64,000 nucleotides of DNA from Saprospiraceae bacterium (GTDB taxonomy: Bacteria; Bacteroidota; Bacteroidia; Chitinophagales; Saprospiraceae): positions 186,001 to 250,000 of the forward strand of contig JADJVK010000053.1 of the NCBI GenBank assembly GCA_016710625.1, read 5' to 3'. The translations under genes were made by a program, and so were the position numbers. Shown piece by piece: positions 53,648 to 61,441 of this stretch. Within the stretch, counting starts at the first letter, position 1. Each line of letters starts with the position of its first letter. The notes beneath the pieces are model-generated. The model worked only from the letters and a program-made list of their open reading frames with translations. It was not told where the DNA came from and searched no databases.

Positions 53648-55627
53648 ATGAAAAAAATTTTACCAGTATTTACACTTTTATTGGTGGGTGTACTTATTAC
53701 CAATGCTCAAGTTGCAAGAAAAATAATGATTGAGCAATTTACTCAAGCTTCATGTGCTCCATGTGCAGCTCAAAACCCTGCATTTAATACAATGTTGAAA
53801 GCAAACTATACCAAACATGTTTCTTTGAAATATCAAACAAGTTGGCCTGGAGTTGACCCAATGAATGCTCAAAACCCAACAGAAGTTGCAAATAGAGTAA
53901 CTTATTATAATGTTACTGGTGTTCCAAATGTTGAATGTAACGGTGAGACAGTTTTGGGTGGATCATTTGACGGTTCTCCTGATGGAGTAACTCAGGCATT
54001 TATTGATGAAAAAGCACTTTTAACATCACCTTTAACAGTTAATGTTAGTCATTCAATTTCCAGTTTGTTAGATTCAATTGCAATTAGAGTAGTAGTTAAA
54101 AATGTTACAAATACTACTTTCTCTACAGATAAACTTGTAATTCATACAGCTGTAATTGAAAAAACATTAAATTTCCCTACAGCTCCAGGATCTAATGGAG
54201 AAAAGGATTTTTATAATGTGATGAGAAAAATGTTGCCGAATGCTGATGGAAGTGCAGTTAGTGGTAATTCAATTGCAGCTGGAGACTCTGTTGTTTTGAA
54301 TTTCAATGTTTGGTTACCTTATTATATTTATAAATACAATCAAATTGGAGTAGTTGCTTTTGTTCAAGATAAAACATCTAAAGAAGTATTTCAAGCGGAA
54401 ATAAGTGAACCACAAATATTATCTGCTGGACCATTTGGTGATGCATCAGCTCTTTCAAGATCAGTTGTTCCAAATGCTACTTCAGGATATTGTAATTATA
54501 CAACCACACCAAAATTAACATTAAAAAATACAGGTAAGTCAGTAATCACATCTGCTACTGTTAGAATGACATTGAATAATGTTAATACTGACACTACTGT
54601 TGTAGCAAACACAAATCCATTGGATTCTATTGTAATCACATTCCCAACGATTCAAGCAAATATAGGTAAAAACACATTAGGTTTTACATTGCTTTCAATT
54701 AACGGAACTAGAGATACAGTTGGTTACAATAATAATGTAGCTACTTTAACATTCACAACAATGAATGATAAAGTATTCGGAACAAATTTGACAGAAGGTT
54801 TTGAAACTACTGCTAATGGAGCAGATCCATTACATGCTTTGCAAGTTGAGGCTGCTACTTTTATGGTAAATGTTGTTGATAAGAGCTATTTTGGTGCTGC
54901 AGCAAATGCTCCGTCAATGGGTGCTTTTCAAAAATCTGAAAAATCTTTAATGTTCAATTTCTGGGCAGGTGGATGGACTGGGCTAAAAGCATCTGTTATT
55001 TATGAAAAATTAGATTTTACAAATGCTAAAAATTTGAATTTAACATTTGATCATGCTTATACTCAATTTGAAGGAACTGAAAATGATAAATTAGAAATAC
55101 GAGCTTCTTTTGATTGTGGAAAAACTTGGACAACTTTATGGACAAAAGCTGGAGCAGCATTGAAAACTGCACCTGAAGTTGCTAATAATAGCTTACCATT
55201 TTTACCAGAAGCTGATCAATGGGTTTCTGATACAATCAAATTGACGGCATTAGAAGGTAAATCAGAAGTAAATATTCAATTCCAAGGTACATCTGCTTTT
55301 GGAGACAACCTTTATGTTGATAATATCAATTTGAATGAATTATCAGTTGGAAATAAGGAGTTAAACTTCTTAGAAGGAAATGTTTTTGCATATCCTAATC
55401 CAGCTTCTGAATTAGTAAATATTGATTTGAATATTACTGAAGCAACTAATTTATCTGTAAAAGTTTTAGATGCTACTGGTAAAACGATTGACGTAATCGC
55501 TCAAAATAAAGAATTTGGTGTTGGATTATATAAATTAAACTGGATTCCAACGGATGCTGGTTTTTATATGATTAGAATCAACTCTGACAAAGGAGAAGTT
55601 ACAAGAAAAATTACAGTAGTTAAATAA
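53648..55627 (+). CDS. Omp28-like thioredoxin-fold protein with T9SS sorting domain
   Basis: Exported protein, 659 residues. Signal peptide MKKILPVFTLLLVGVLITNA. Residues about 25-250 are an Omp28-like/thioredoxin-fold domain with CxxC in EQFTQASCAPCAAQNPAF and the conserved NVTGVPNVECNG; a CARDB-like beta domain follows (about 280-370), then a jelly-roll MAM-like adhesion module (FETTANGADPLHALQ to INLNELS) and a C-terminal T9SS type A sorting domain (YPNPASELVNIDLNI to the end). The N-terminal CxxC fits thiol-disulfide chemistry at the cell surface. It lies 31 bp after the second Cys-rich gene in the same direction, which suggests a functional group of three, with the CxxC protein possibly acting on the Cys-rich partners. 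That link is inference. Confidence 0.85.
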   Translation: MKKILPVFTLLLVGVLITNAQVARKIMIEQFTQASCAPCAAQNPAFNTMLKANYTKHVSLKYQTSWPGVDPMNAQNPTEVANRVTYYNVTGVPNVECNGETVLGGSFDGSPDGVTQAFIDEKALLTSPLTVNVSHSISSLLDSIAIRVVVKNVTNTTFSTDKLVIHTAVIEKTLNFPTAPGSNGEKDFYNVMRKMLPNADGSAVSGNSIAAGDSVVLNFNVWLPYYIYKYNQIGVVAFVQDKTSKEVFQAEISEPQILSAGPFGDASALSRSVVPNATSGYCNYTTTPKLTLKNTGKSVITSATVRMTLNNVNTDTTVVANTNPLDSIVITFPTIQANIGKNTLGFTLLSINGTRDTVGYNNNVATLTFTTMNDKVFGTNLTEGFETTANGADPLHALQVEAATFMVNVVDKSYFGAAANAPSMGAFQKSEKSLMFNFWAGGWTGLKASVIYEKLDFTNAKNLNLTFDHAYTQFEGTENDKLEIRASFDCGKTWTTLWTKAGAALKTAPEVANNSLPFLPEADQWVSDTIKLTALEGKSEVNIQFQGTSAFGDNLYVDNINLNELSVGNKELNFLEGNVFAYPNPASELVNIDLNITEATNLSVKVLDATGKTIDVIAQNKEFGVGLYKLNWIPTDAGFYMIRINSDKGEVTRKITVVK

Positions 55628-55645
55628 ATTTATTACTGCAATTTC

Positions 55646-55686
55646 AAAAGAGCCGTTTCAATGTTTTTGGAACGGCTCTTTTATTT
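55646..55686 (+). terminator. Terminator after the Omp28-like gene
   Basis: Stem AAAAGAGCCGTT (55646-55657) / AACGGCTCTTTT (55671-55682), perfect 12 bp, followed by a T-rich tail. Confidence 0.88.
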
Positions 55687-55700
55687 TAATGTACTTATTG

Positions 55701-55708
55701 TAAATTTG
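55701..55708 (+). promoter_or_regulatory. Candidate -7 element for uvrA
   Basis: TAAATTTG, 57 bp upstream of the uvrA ATG and just after the preceding terminator; no TTG at standard spacing. Confidence 0.35.
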
Positions 55709-55765
55709 TGGAATTTATAAACTTAATCAGAAATCATTGGTTTGTAATTACCAACCAAACAAATT

Positions 55766-58600
55766 ATGGCAAAAGAAAAAAAGCAAGAATATTTAGAAAT
55801 AACGAGTAGTAGAGTACATAATTTAAAAAACCTGAGTGTAAAGATTCCTAGGCATCAACTCGTAGTTATCACAGGGATTAGTGGAAGTGGTAAATCATCT
55901 TTGGCTTTCGACACCATCTTTGCGGAAGGGCAAAGAAGATATATGGAGACTTTCTCCGCTTATGCCCGCCAATTTATTGGTGAAATGGAAAGACCAGATG
56001 TAGAGAATATTTCTGGACTCAGCCCAGTAATTTCTATTGAACAAAAAACAACTAATAAAAATCCCAGATCTACGGTAGGGACAGTTACAGAGATTTATGA
56101 TTTTCTTCGTTTGTTATTTGCTAGAGTGGGGGAAGCATATTCTTATGTAACCAATGAGAAAATGGTGAAATATACCGAAGAACAAATCCAACAACATATA
56201 TTTTCTAATTTTGAAGACAAGAAAATAAGCCTATTAGCTCCTATTGTAAAAGGAAGAAAGGGGCATTATCGGGAATTAATAGAACAAATCAGAAAACAAG
56301 GTTACACCAAGCTTAGAATTGATGGGGTGCTAATTGATATCACTCCAGGATTGCAGGTAGATCGTTTTAAAATCCATGATATCGAAGTTGTGGTAGATAG
56401 AATAATTCTTTCTCAGGAAAAAAGAGATCGTTTTCTGTCTTCTTTAAAAAACACATTGCAAATGGGCAATGGGGTGGTGATGGTAATGGATAATGACACG
56501 GAAGAAATCAAACAGTTTAGTAAGTTTCTGATGTGCCCAGTTTCTGGGATTTCCTACGACGACCCATCTCCAAACTCGTTTTCATTCAACTCTCCTTATG
56601 GTGCCTGCCCAACCTGCAAAGGTTTAGGGGAGGTTTCGAGAGTAGATTTAGAAAAAGTAATCCCAGACAAAACTAAAAGTATAAACGATATTGGAATTGT
56701 TCCTTTTGGTGAAGTACGGGACAATATGATGTTCAAGCAACTTCGGGCAATCGCCAAGAAGTATAATTTTTCTTTTGCAGCACCAATCAATGAAATTCCT
56801 GAAGCAGCATTAAATGCAATATTATATGGCGGAGATTCACCAGTGAATGTTACCGTTGGAAGCGAAACTGGAGCTGAATATGGCTACGAATTATCTGTCG
56901 AAGGCTTGGTAAATCTCTTGACAAGATGGTTCAATGAGACGACCTCAGAAAAAATTCGACAGTGGGCAGAAGAATTTATGGTCATTGATAATTGCACAGA
57001 ATGTAATGGACAACGATTGAAAATCGAATCTCTTCATTTTAAGATACAAGAAAAGAATATTGCTGAGTTGTGTGATATGGATATTGAAGAGCTATACAAT
57101 TGGATTCTGGAGCAAGAGCCCTTGATGAGCGAAAGGCAACAAACTATTGGAAAAGAAATCTTAAAAGAGCTCAAGCTTCGTTTAGGGTTTTTATTGCATG
57201 TTGGTTTAGATTATCTTACACTGAATCGGTCTTCAAGATCCTTATCTGGAGGGGAAAGTCAACGGATTCGGCTAGCTACTCAAATTGGTTCGCAACTGAC
57301 AGGAATCACCTATATTTTAGATGAACCAAGTATCGGTTTGCATCAAAGAGACAATCAAAAACTCATTGAATCCTTGAAACAACTGACCAAAATTGGCAAC
57401 TCCGTTTTGGTGGTTGAGCACGATAAAGATATCATGTTAGCTTCCGATTATTTAATAGATTTGGGCCCAGGTGCTGGAAAGCATGGTGGTGAAATGGTAG
57501 CAGAGGGTACTCCAGCCGAATTTTTAAAAATGGGCTCTATCACTGCAGGATATTTGAATAATACGAGAAGAATCGAGCTACCTAAAAACAGAAGAAAAGG
57601 AAATGGGAAATCCTTGAAATTAGTTGGTTGCACAGGACATAATCTCAAGAAGGTAGATTTGGAAATTCCATTAGGAAAGCTAATCTGTATTTCAGGAGTA
57701 TCTGGTAGTGGAAAATCCTCCTTGATCAATGAAACTTTATATCCCATCCTTCGCCATCATTTCTACAGAAGCCAACAAAAACCTTTGCATTATGATAAAA
57801 TTGAAGGATTAGAATATTTGGATAAAGTTATAGAGATTGACCAGTCGCCTATTGGTCGAACTCCCAGATCTAATCCAGCAACTTACACAGGATTGTTCAA
57901 TGATATTCGTAAAATATTTGCAGAATTGCCTGAGGCAAAGATTAGAGGATACAAACCCGGTAGATTTTCATTCAATGTGAAAGGGGGCAGATGTGAGGCT
58001 TGCGAAGGGGCAGGAAAAAGAGTGATTGAAATGAATTTTTTGCCAGATGTAGAGGTGGACTGTGAGAAATGTTTGGGTAGAAGGTATAATAGAGAAACCT
58101 TAGAGGTACTTTATAAAGGCAAATCCATCAATGATGTGCTCAATATGACTGTTGAAGAAGCGGTTGCGTTTTATGCAGCAATTCCTTCTATCTATAGAAA
58201 GGTAAGAACGTTATCTGAAGTAGGACTTGGGTATATTACTTTGGGTCAGCAGGCAACAACCTTATCGGGAGGAGAGGCTCAGAGGGTGAAACTAGCTGAA
58301 GAACTTTCAAAGAAAGACACAGGAAACACATTGTATATTTTGGACGAGCCGACTACGGGCTTACATTTTGAAGATATTCGCCAATTGATGAGTGTTTTGA
58401 ATAAATTGGTAGATAAAGGAAATACGATTGTTGTGATCGAACACAGTATGGATGTAATCAAAATGGCGGATCACATCATTGATGTGGGTCCTGAAGGAGG
58501 AAACAAAGGGGGCACAATAGTAGGGACTGGAACACCAGAAGAAATAGTAAAAGCAGACAAAGGGCATACAGCTCGATTTTTAAAACTTGAATTAAACTAA
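55766..58600 (+). CDS. uvrA: Excinuclease ABC subunit A
   Basis: DNA-damage recognition ATPase of nucleotide excision repair, 944 residues. Two ABC modules: Walker A ITGISGSGKSSLAFDTIF, signature SLSGGESQRIRLATQIG, Walker B ITYILDEPSIGLH; second half ISGVSGSGKSSLINETL, LSGGEAQRVKLAEELS, LYILDEPTTGLH. Zinc-binding cysteines occur as YGACPTCKGLG, NCTECNGQR, and CEACEGAGKRV with CEKCLGRRY. Length and order match UvrA, and the gene is separated from its left neighbour by a strong terminator. dapD begins five bases after the stop. Confidence 0.97.
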   Translation: MAKEKKQEYLEITSSRVHNLKNLSVKIPRHQLVVITGISGSGKSSLAFDTIFAEGQRRYMETFSAYARQFIGEMERPDVENISGLSPVISIEQKTTNKNPRSTVGTVTEIYDFLRLLFARVGEAYSYVTNEKMVKYTEEQIQQHIFSNFEDKKISLLAPIVKGRKGHYRELIEQIRKQGYTKLRIDGVLIDITPGLQVDRFKIHDIEVVVDRIILSQEKRDRFLSSLKNTLQMGNGVVMVMDNDTEEIKQFSKFLMCPVSGISYDDPSPNSFSFNSPYGACPTCKGLGEVSRVDLEKVIPDKTKSINDIGIVPFGEVRDNMMFKQLRAIAKKYNFSFAAPINEIPEAALNAILYGGDSPVNVTVGSETGAEYGYELSVEGLVNLLTRWFNETTSEKIRQWAEEFMVIDNCTECNGQRLKIESLHFKIQEKNIAELCDMDIEELYNWILEQEPLMSERQQTIGKEILKELKLRLGFLLHVGLDYLTLNRSSRSLSGGESQRIRLATQIGSQLTGITYILDEPSIGLHQRDNQKLIESLKQLTKIGNSVLVVEHDKDIMLASDYLIDLGPGAGKHGGEMVAEGTPAEFLKMGSITAGYLNNTRRIELPKNRRKGNGKSLKLVGCTGHNLKKVDLEIPLGKLICISGVSGSGKSSLINETLYPILRHHFYRSQQKPLHYDKIEGLEYLDKVIEIDQSPIGRTPRSNPATYTGLFNDIRKIFAELPEAKIRGYKPGRFSFNVKGGRCEACEGAGKRVIEMNFLPDVEVDCEKCLGRRYNRETLEVLYKGKSINDVLNMTVEEAVAFYAAIPSIYRKVRTLSEVGLGYITLGQQATTLSGGEAQRVKLAEELSKKDTGNTLYILDEPTTGLHFEDIRQLMSVLNKLVDKGNTIVVIEHSMDVIKMADHIIDVGPEGGNKGGTIVGTGTPEEIVKADKGHTARFLKLELN

Positions 58601-58604
58601 CAAA

Positions 58605-59420
58605 ATGAATAATTATCAACAAATAATAGAAGCAGCATGGCAAGATAGAAGCTTACTGAAAGATGCTGCCACCCAAACTACCATCAAAGAAATCATAGAT
58701 TTATTGGATAAAGGACAATTGAGGGTAGCCACTCCAGATGGCGAAAACTGGATCGTAAACGAATGGGTAAAAAAAGCAGTTATTCTTTATTTCCCCATCA
58801 TGCCTATGAAAATCATGCAAGAAGGTCCTGAGCAATATTACGATAAGATTCCGCTAAAAACAGATATGGAAGTAGCGGGAATTAGAACTGTTCCGGGCTC
58901 TATTCTTCGTTATGGAGCATATGTAGCTGCTGGCGTCATCTGTATGCCCTCATTTGTGAATATCGGTGCCTATGTAGATGGTGGCACCATGGTGGACACT
59001 TGGGCCACTGTAGGCTCTTGTGCTCAAATCGGAAAAAACGTACATTTAAGTGGTGGAGTAGGAATTGGGGGCGTATTAGAGCCCGTCCAAGCAGCACCAG
59101 TAATCATCGAAGACAATGCTTTTATTGGCTCGAGATGTATTGTAGTGGAAGGTGTTAGAGTGGGGAAAGAAGCTGTTTTAGGTGCAAATGTGGTACTTAC
59201 CATGAGTACTAAAATAATAGATGTCAGTGGTGAAGAGCCAGTGGAGTATAAAGGTTACGTACCTCCTAGGTCAGTAGTAATTCCAGGAAGTTATACCAAA
59301 CAGTTCAAGGCAGGAGCCTATCAAGTGTCTTGTGCTTTAATCATTGGTAAGCGGAAAGAGAGCACAGATACCAAGACCTCTTTGAATGATGCATTGAGAG
59401 ATTTTGGTGTTTCTGTGTAA
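58605..59420 (+). CDS. dapD: Tetrahydrodipicolinate N-succinyltransferase
   Basis: Enzyme of the succinylase branch of lysine and diaminopimelate synthesis, 271 residues, the standard size. An N-terminal helical domain (MNNYQQIIEAAWQDRSLL) precedes a left-handed parallel beta-helix of hexapeptide repeats (VICMPSFVNIGAYVDGGTMV, TWATVGSCAQIGKNVHLSG, VIIEDNAFIGSRCIVVEGV). GVGIGGVLEPVQAAPVI is the family signature. It follows uvrA closely and is probably co-transcribed with it. Confidence 0.95.
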   Translation: MNNYQQIIEAAWQDRSLLKDAATQTTIKEIIDLLDKGQLRVATPDGENWIVNEWVKKAVILYFPIMPMKIMQEGPEQYYDKIPLKTDMEVAGIRTVPGSILRYGAYVAAGVICMPSFVNIGAYVDGGTMVDTWATVGSCAQIGKNVHLSGGVGIGGVLEPVQAAPVIIEDNAFIGSRCIVVEGVRVGKEAVLGANVVLTMSTKIIDVSGEEPVEYKGYVPPRSVVIPGSYTKQFKAGAYQVSCALIIGKRKESTDTKTSLNDALRDFGVSV

Positions 59421-59463
59421 TTAATTGAAATAGAATACGTTCCATCTATAAAATACTATAATT

Positions 59464-59970
59464 TTGAAAAACATTTTGCTAATCATTTCTTCATTAATTA
59501 TACTTATTTCCTGTAGTAAAGAAAATGATATTCGCAGTGTTCAATATTGGAGTAACTCTAATAATATTGCTAAAGGAACCATAAATGGTATTCCTTCTGA
59601 GAGTAAAATTTCAATCTATTCAGATGGAAAAACATTACAAATTTCCTTAACAAAAAGAGATATAGATTCTGTATTAATTGAGCAATTTAGTTTTCTAAAT
59701 GTACCAATTCATACTGGTGATTTTAAATTAAATAGATATAGCTTTCTAACTGATAAGATTTATTCAACATATGATGCTGGCTATGGCGATGTTTTAAGCA
59801 CCTATTGTATTGATAGTACAAAAAACAATGTGCTGAGTATAAAAACGTTAAATTTAGATAAAGGTATCATAAATGGGGTAGTAAATGCAGTTTATTTATA
59901 TAAATATGGAATTCCAACCAATATAGATACAATAAGAATCAAAGACTTTGAGTTTACTTATTCAAAGTAA
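59464..59970 (+). CDS. Lipoprotein, first of three tandem paralogues
   Basis: Probable outer-membrane lipoprotein, 168 residues, with an unusual TTG start at 59464: it opens a good lipoprotein signal peptide (MKNILLIISSLIILISCSKE, lipobox ending in Cys17) and no ATG lies at this place. The mature part is beta-rich (GTINGIPSESKISIYSDGKT) and ends GIINGVVNAVYLYKYG with a DTIRIKDFEFTYS strand, the same closing pattern as the next two genes. No known domain is recognised with confidence; it resembles small Bacteroidota lipoproteins of unknown function. Confidence 0.6.
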   Translation: MKNILLIISSLIILISCSKENDIRSVQYWSNSNNIAKGTINGIPSESKISIYSDGKTLQISLTKRDIDSVLIEQFSFLNVPIHTGDFKLNRYSFLTDKIYSTYDAGYGDVLSTYCIDSTKNNVLSIKTLNLDKGIINGVVNAVYLYKYGIPTNIDTIRIKDFEFTYSK

Positions 59971-60033
59971 AACAGGGTTTTCACATACATTCTATTTTTT
60001 ATCTATACTTATTTAGTTATAAATTATATAATC

Positions 60034-60546
60034 ATGAAAAAAGAAATACTTTTACTTTTATTCATTTTTTGCTTATTTTCTTGTAAAGAAAAATATGAAT
60101 ATGATTTTTCAAATGGGAAGACTACAATTCAAATGGACGGCAAGAATATGGTTGCTGAGGCAGTTGGAGGTTTTGAAAGCAAAAGTTTATTTAGTAGTTC
60201 ATTTTTGTTTCGTGATGAAATTGGTTTATTATCTGGTCATTTTTATATAGCTCATATTCCTTATCCACCAGTGAATGGTAAATATAATTTATCTGATAAT
60301 GGAGCTTCGAATTTTTTTACATATTATGCGATAGTCAATGATGATGTACTATTAGAAACCTATAAATTAAAACCTGATTCTGTAAGATCAGTTTGTGAAA
60401 TAACCAATTTTAATAGTATAAATGGGTTTATTTCTGGGAAAATTAATGCTGTTTTTGTTAAAGATTCCAATTCATCTAAAAACATAAAATATCCAGATAC
60501 TATTGTTTTTTCTAATGGCAACTTTGATATTAGAAGTAAATATTAA
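60034..60546 (+). CDS. Lipoprotein, second of three tandem paralogues
   Basis: Probable lipoprotein, 170 residues. MKKEILLLLFIFCLFSCKEK gives a lipobox at FSC. It begins YEYDFSNGKTTIQMDGKNMV, parallel to YQYNFTNGKGTATKDNVGWA in the next protein, and both end with a PD(T/S)(I/L)-x-FxNG-x-(F/I)D strand. The middle is beta-rich with few charged helices. Separated by three bases from the following paralogue, so the two are co-translated. Function unknown; probably a surface-exposed or periplasmic beta-sandwich. Confidence 0.6.
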   Translation: MKKEILLLLFIFCLFSCKEKYEYDFSNGKTTIQMDGKNMVAEAVGGFESKSLFSSSFLFRDEIGLLSGHFYIAHIPYPPVNGKYNLSDNGASNFFTYYAIVNDDVLLETYKLKPDSVRSVCEITNFNSINGFISGKINAVFVKDSNSSKNIKYPDTIVFSNGNFDIRSKY

Positions 60547-60549
60547 ATT

Positions 60550-61065
60550 ATGAAGCACTTATTAATTATTATATTTTTTTTGTTTATATCCTGTAATAAG
60601 GATTATCAATATAATTTTACGAATGGAAAAGGAACTGCTACAAAAGATAATGTAGGTTGGGCAGCAGAAGCAGAAGCTTATTATTATGATGGGTCATTCG
60701 ATATTGATTTATATCAGAAGAATAAAGATGGCGTCATTAATGATCATATTAGATTTAGCATCCCATTTCCGCCTACTTTAGGAATTCATGAATTAAAGAA
60801 ACATCATGAAGATAGTTCTTATTATTTTAACTCCAATTTTCTTAAAAGAGATGGTAGTAATATTATCGCTTTATATATGTTGAATGAACCAAGCAATTCA
60901 GAAATTAATATAATAAGCTATAACCCTCAAACTAAATGGCTCTCTGCAACCTTTAATACTTCATATTATAGGGATACTTCCTATTCAGTAATTACTCGGC
61001 TACCATATCCCGATTCACTTAAATTTACCAATGGAAAAATAGATGTATTATTAATGGGAATTTAA
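60550..61065 (+). CDS. Lipoprotein, third of three tandem paralogues
   Basis: Probable lipoprotein, 171 residues. MKHLLIIIFFLFISCNKDYQ is the lipoprotein signal with the lipobox Cys at residue 15. The mature chain shares the opening (YNFTNGKGTATKD), the aromatic AEAEAYYYDGSFD, the IPFPPTLGIHEL segment equal to IPYPPVNGKYNL in the second copy, and the closing strand PDSLKFTNGKIDV. It arose by tandem duplication. Followed by the remnant of a toxin-antitoxin locus read in the opposite direction. Confidence 0.6.
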   Translation: MKHLLIIIFFLFISCNKDYQYNFTNGKGTATKDNVGWAAEAEAYYYDGSFDIDLYQKNKDGVINDHIRFSIPFPPTLGIHELKKHHEDSSYYFNSNFLKRDGSNIIALYMLNEPSNSEINIISYNPQTKWLSATFNTSYYRDTSYSVITRLPYPDSLKFTNGKIDVLLMGI

Positions 61066-61068
61066 TAA

Positions 61069-61125
61069 TTAAAATATAGAAGTCTGAAAAAAATGAAGAT
61101 TTGTATCTAAAACAACTTTTTTCAA
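61069..61125 (-). pseudogene. Remnant of a PIN-domain toxin (N-terminal 18 codons)
   Basis: Directly after the antitoxin frame, on the same strand, a TTG-initiated frame reads KKVVLDTNLHFFQTSIF then stops. The beginning, with an aspartate followed by TN, is the opening of VapC-type PIN ribonucleases, where the Asp binds metal. The rest of the usual about 130 residues is missing and the lipoprotein gene begins on the opposite strand 4 bp further. It is best read as a truncated toxin. Confidence 0.5.
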
Positions 61126-61127
61126 GA

Positions 61128-61351
61128 TTAACTTTTTTTGTCTCTTTTGGTATTTAAGATGGCATCTAATTTATCTTGATTCCATTCATTATTAACCCAT
61201 GTTTCATCTGCCTTTTTGATAAGTTTTTCAGCAAAAAAAAGTGCTATAGCTTTTTTAATTCAATTAATTCAGACTCCTTCAAATTATGTGAAAAGGCTTT
61301 TAATAATTCTAGCTGAACATTCGTCAAGGGTTGTTTTAAAGTTGTTGACAT
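61128..61351 (-). pseudogene. Frameshifted antitoxin of a type II toxin-antitoxin pair
   Basis: From the ATG at 61349-61351 the frame reads MSTTLKQPLTNVQLELLKAF and SHNLKESELIELKK, then meets TAG. Adding one T to the six-T run at 61251-61256 continues AIALFFAEKLIKKADETWVN, NEWNQDKLDAILNTKRDKKS, giving 74 residues. The short acidic-basic helical protein with an ELLKAFSHNL-type core is the kind of small Bacteroidota antitoxin found before PIN-type toxins. A PIN-like remnant follows immediately. Without a database search the family name is tentative. Confidence 0.55.
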
Positions 61352-61360
61352 TTTTTTTTA

Positions 61361-61402
61361 CAAAAATATACAATATTAATTTAATTTACAAAAATTAATA
61401 TT
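61361..61402 (-). promoter_or_regulatory. Promoter and inverted-repeat operator of the decayed toxin-antitoxin locus
   Basis: Minus-strand TTG at 61391-61389, 20-base spacer, TATTTTTG at 61368-61361, only 10 bp before the antitoxin ATG. A perfect 11-bp inverted repeat, AATATTAATTT (61372-61382) / AAATTAATATT (61392-61402), with a 9-base spacer, surrounds the -33 element, as in autoregulated antitoxin promoters. Confidence 0.55.
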
Positions 61403-61441
61403 TTGGTAAATTAAATCTAAATACAAATTGCTTTTACTCCC

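Noticed and set aside
61216..61398. Plus-strand 60-residue ORF in the gap before ald
   Set aside because: It is antisense to the clearly better antitoxin frame and its promoter, and its own sequence shows no family features.
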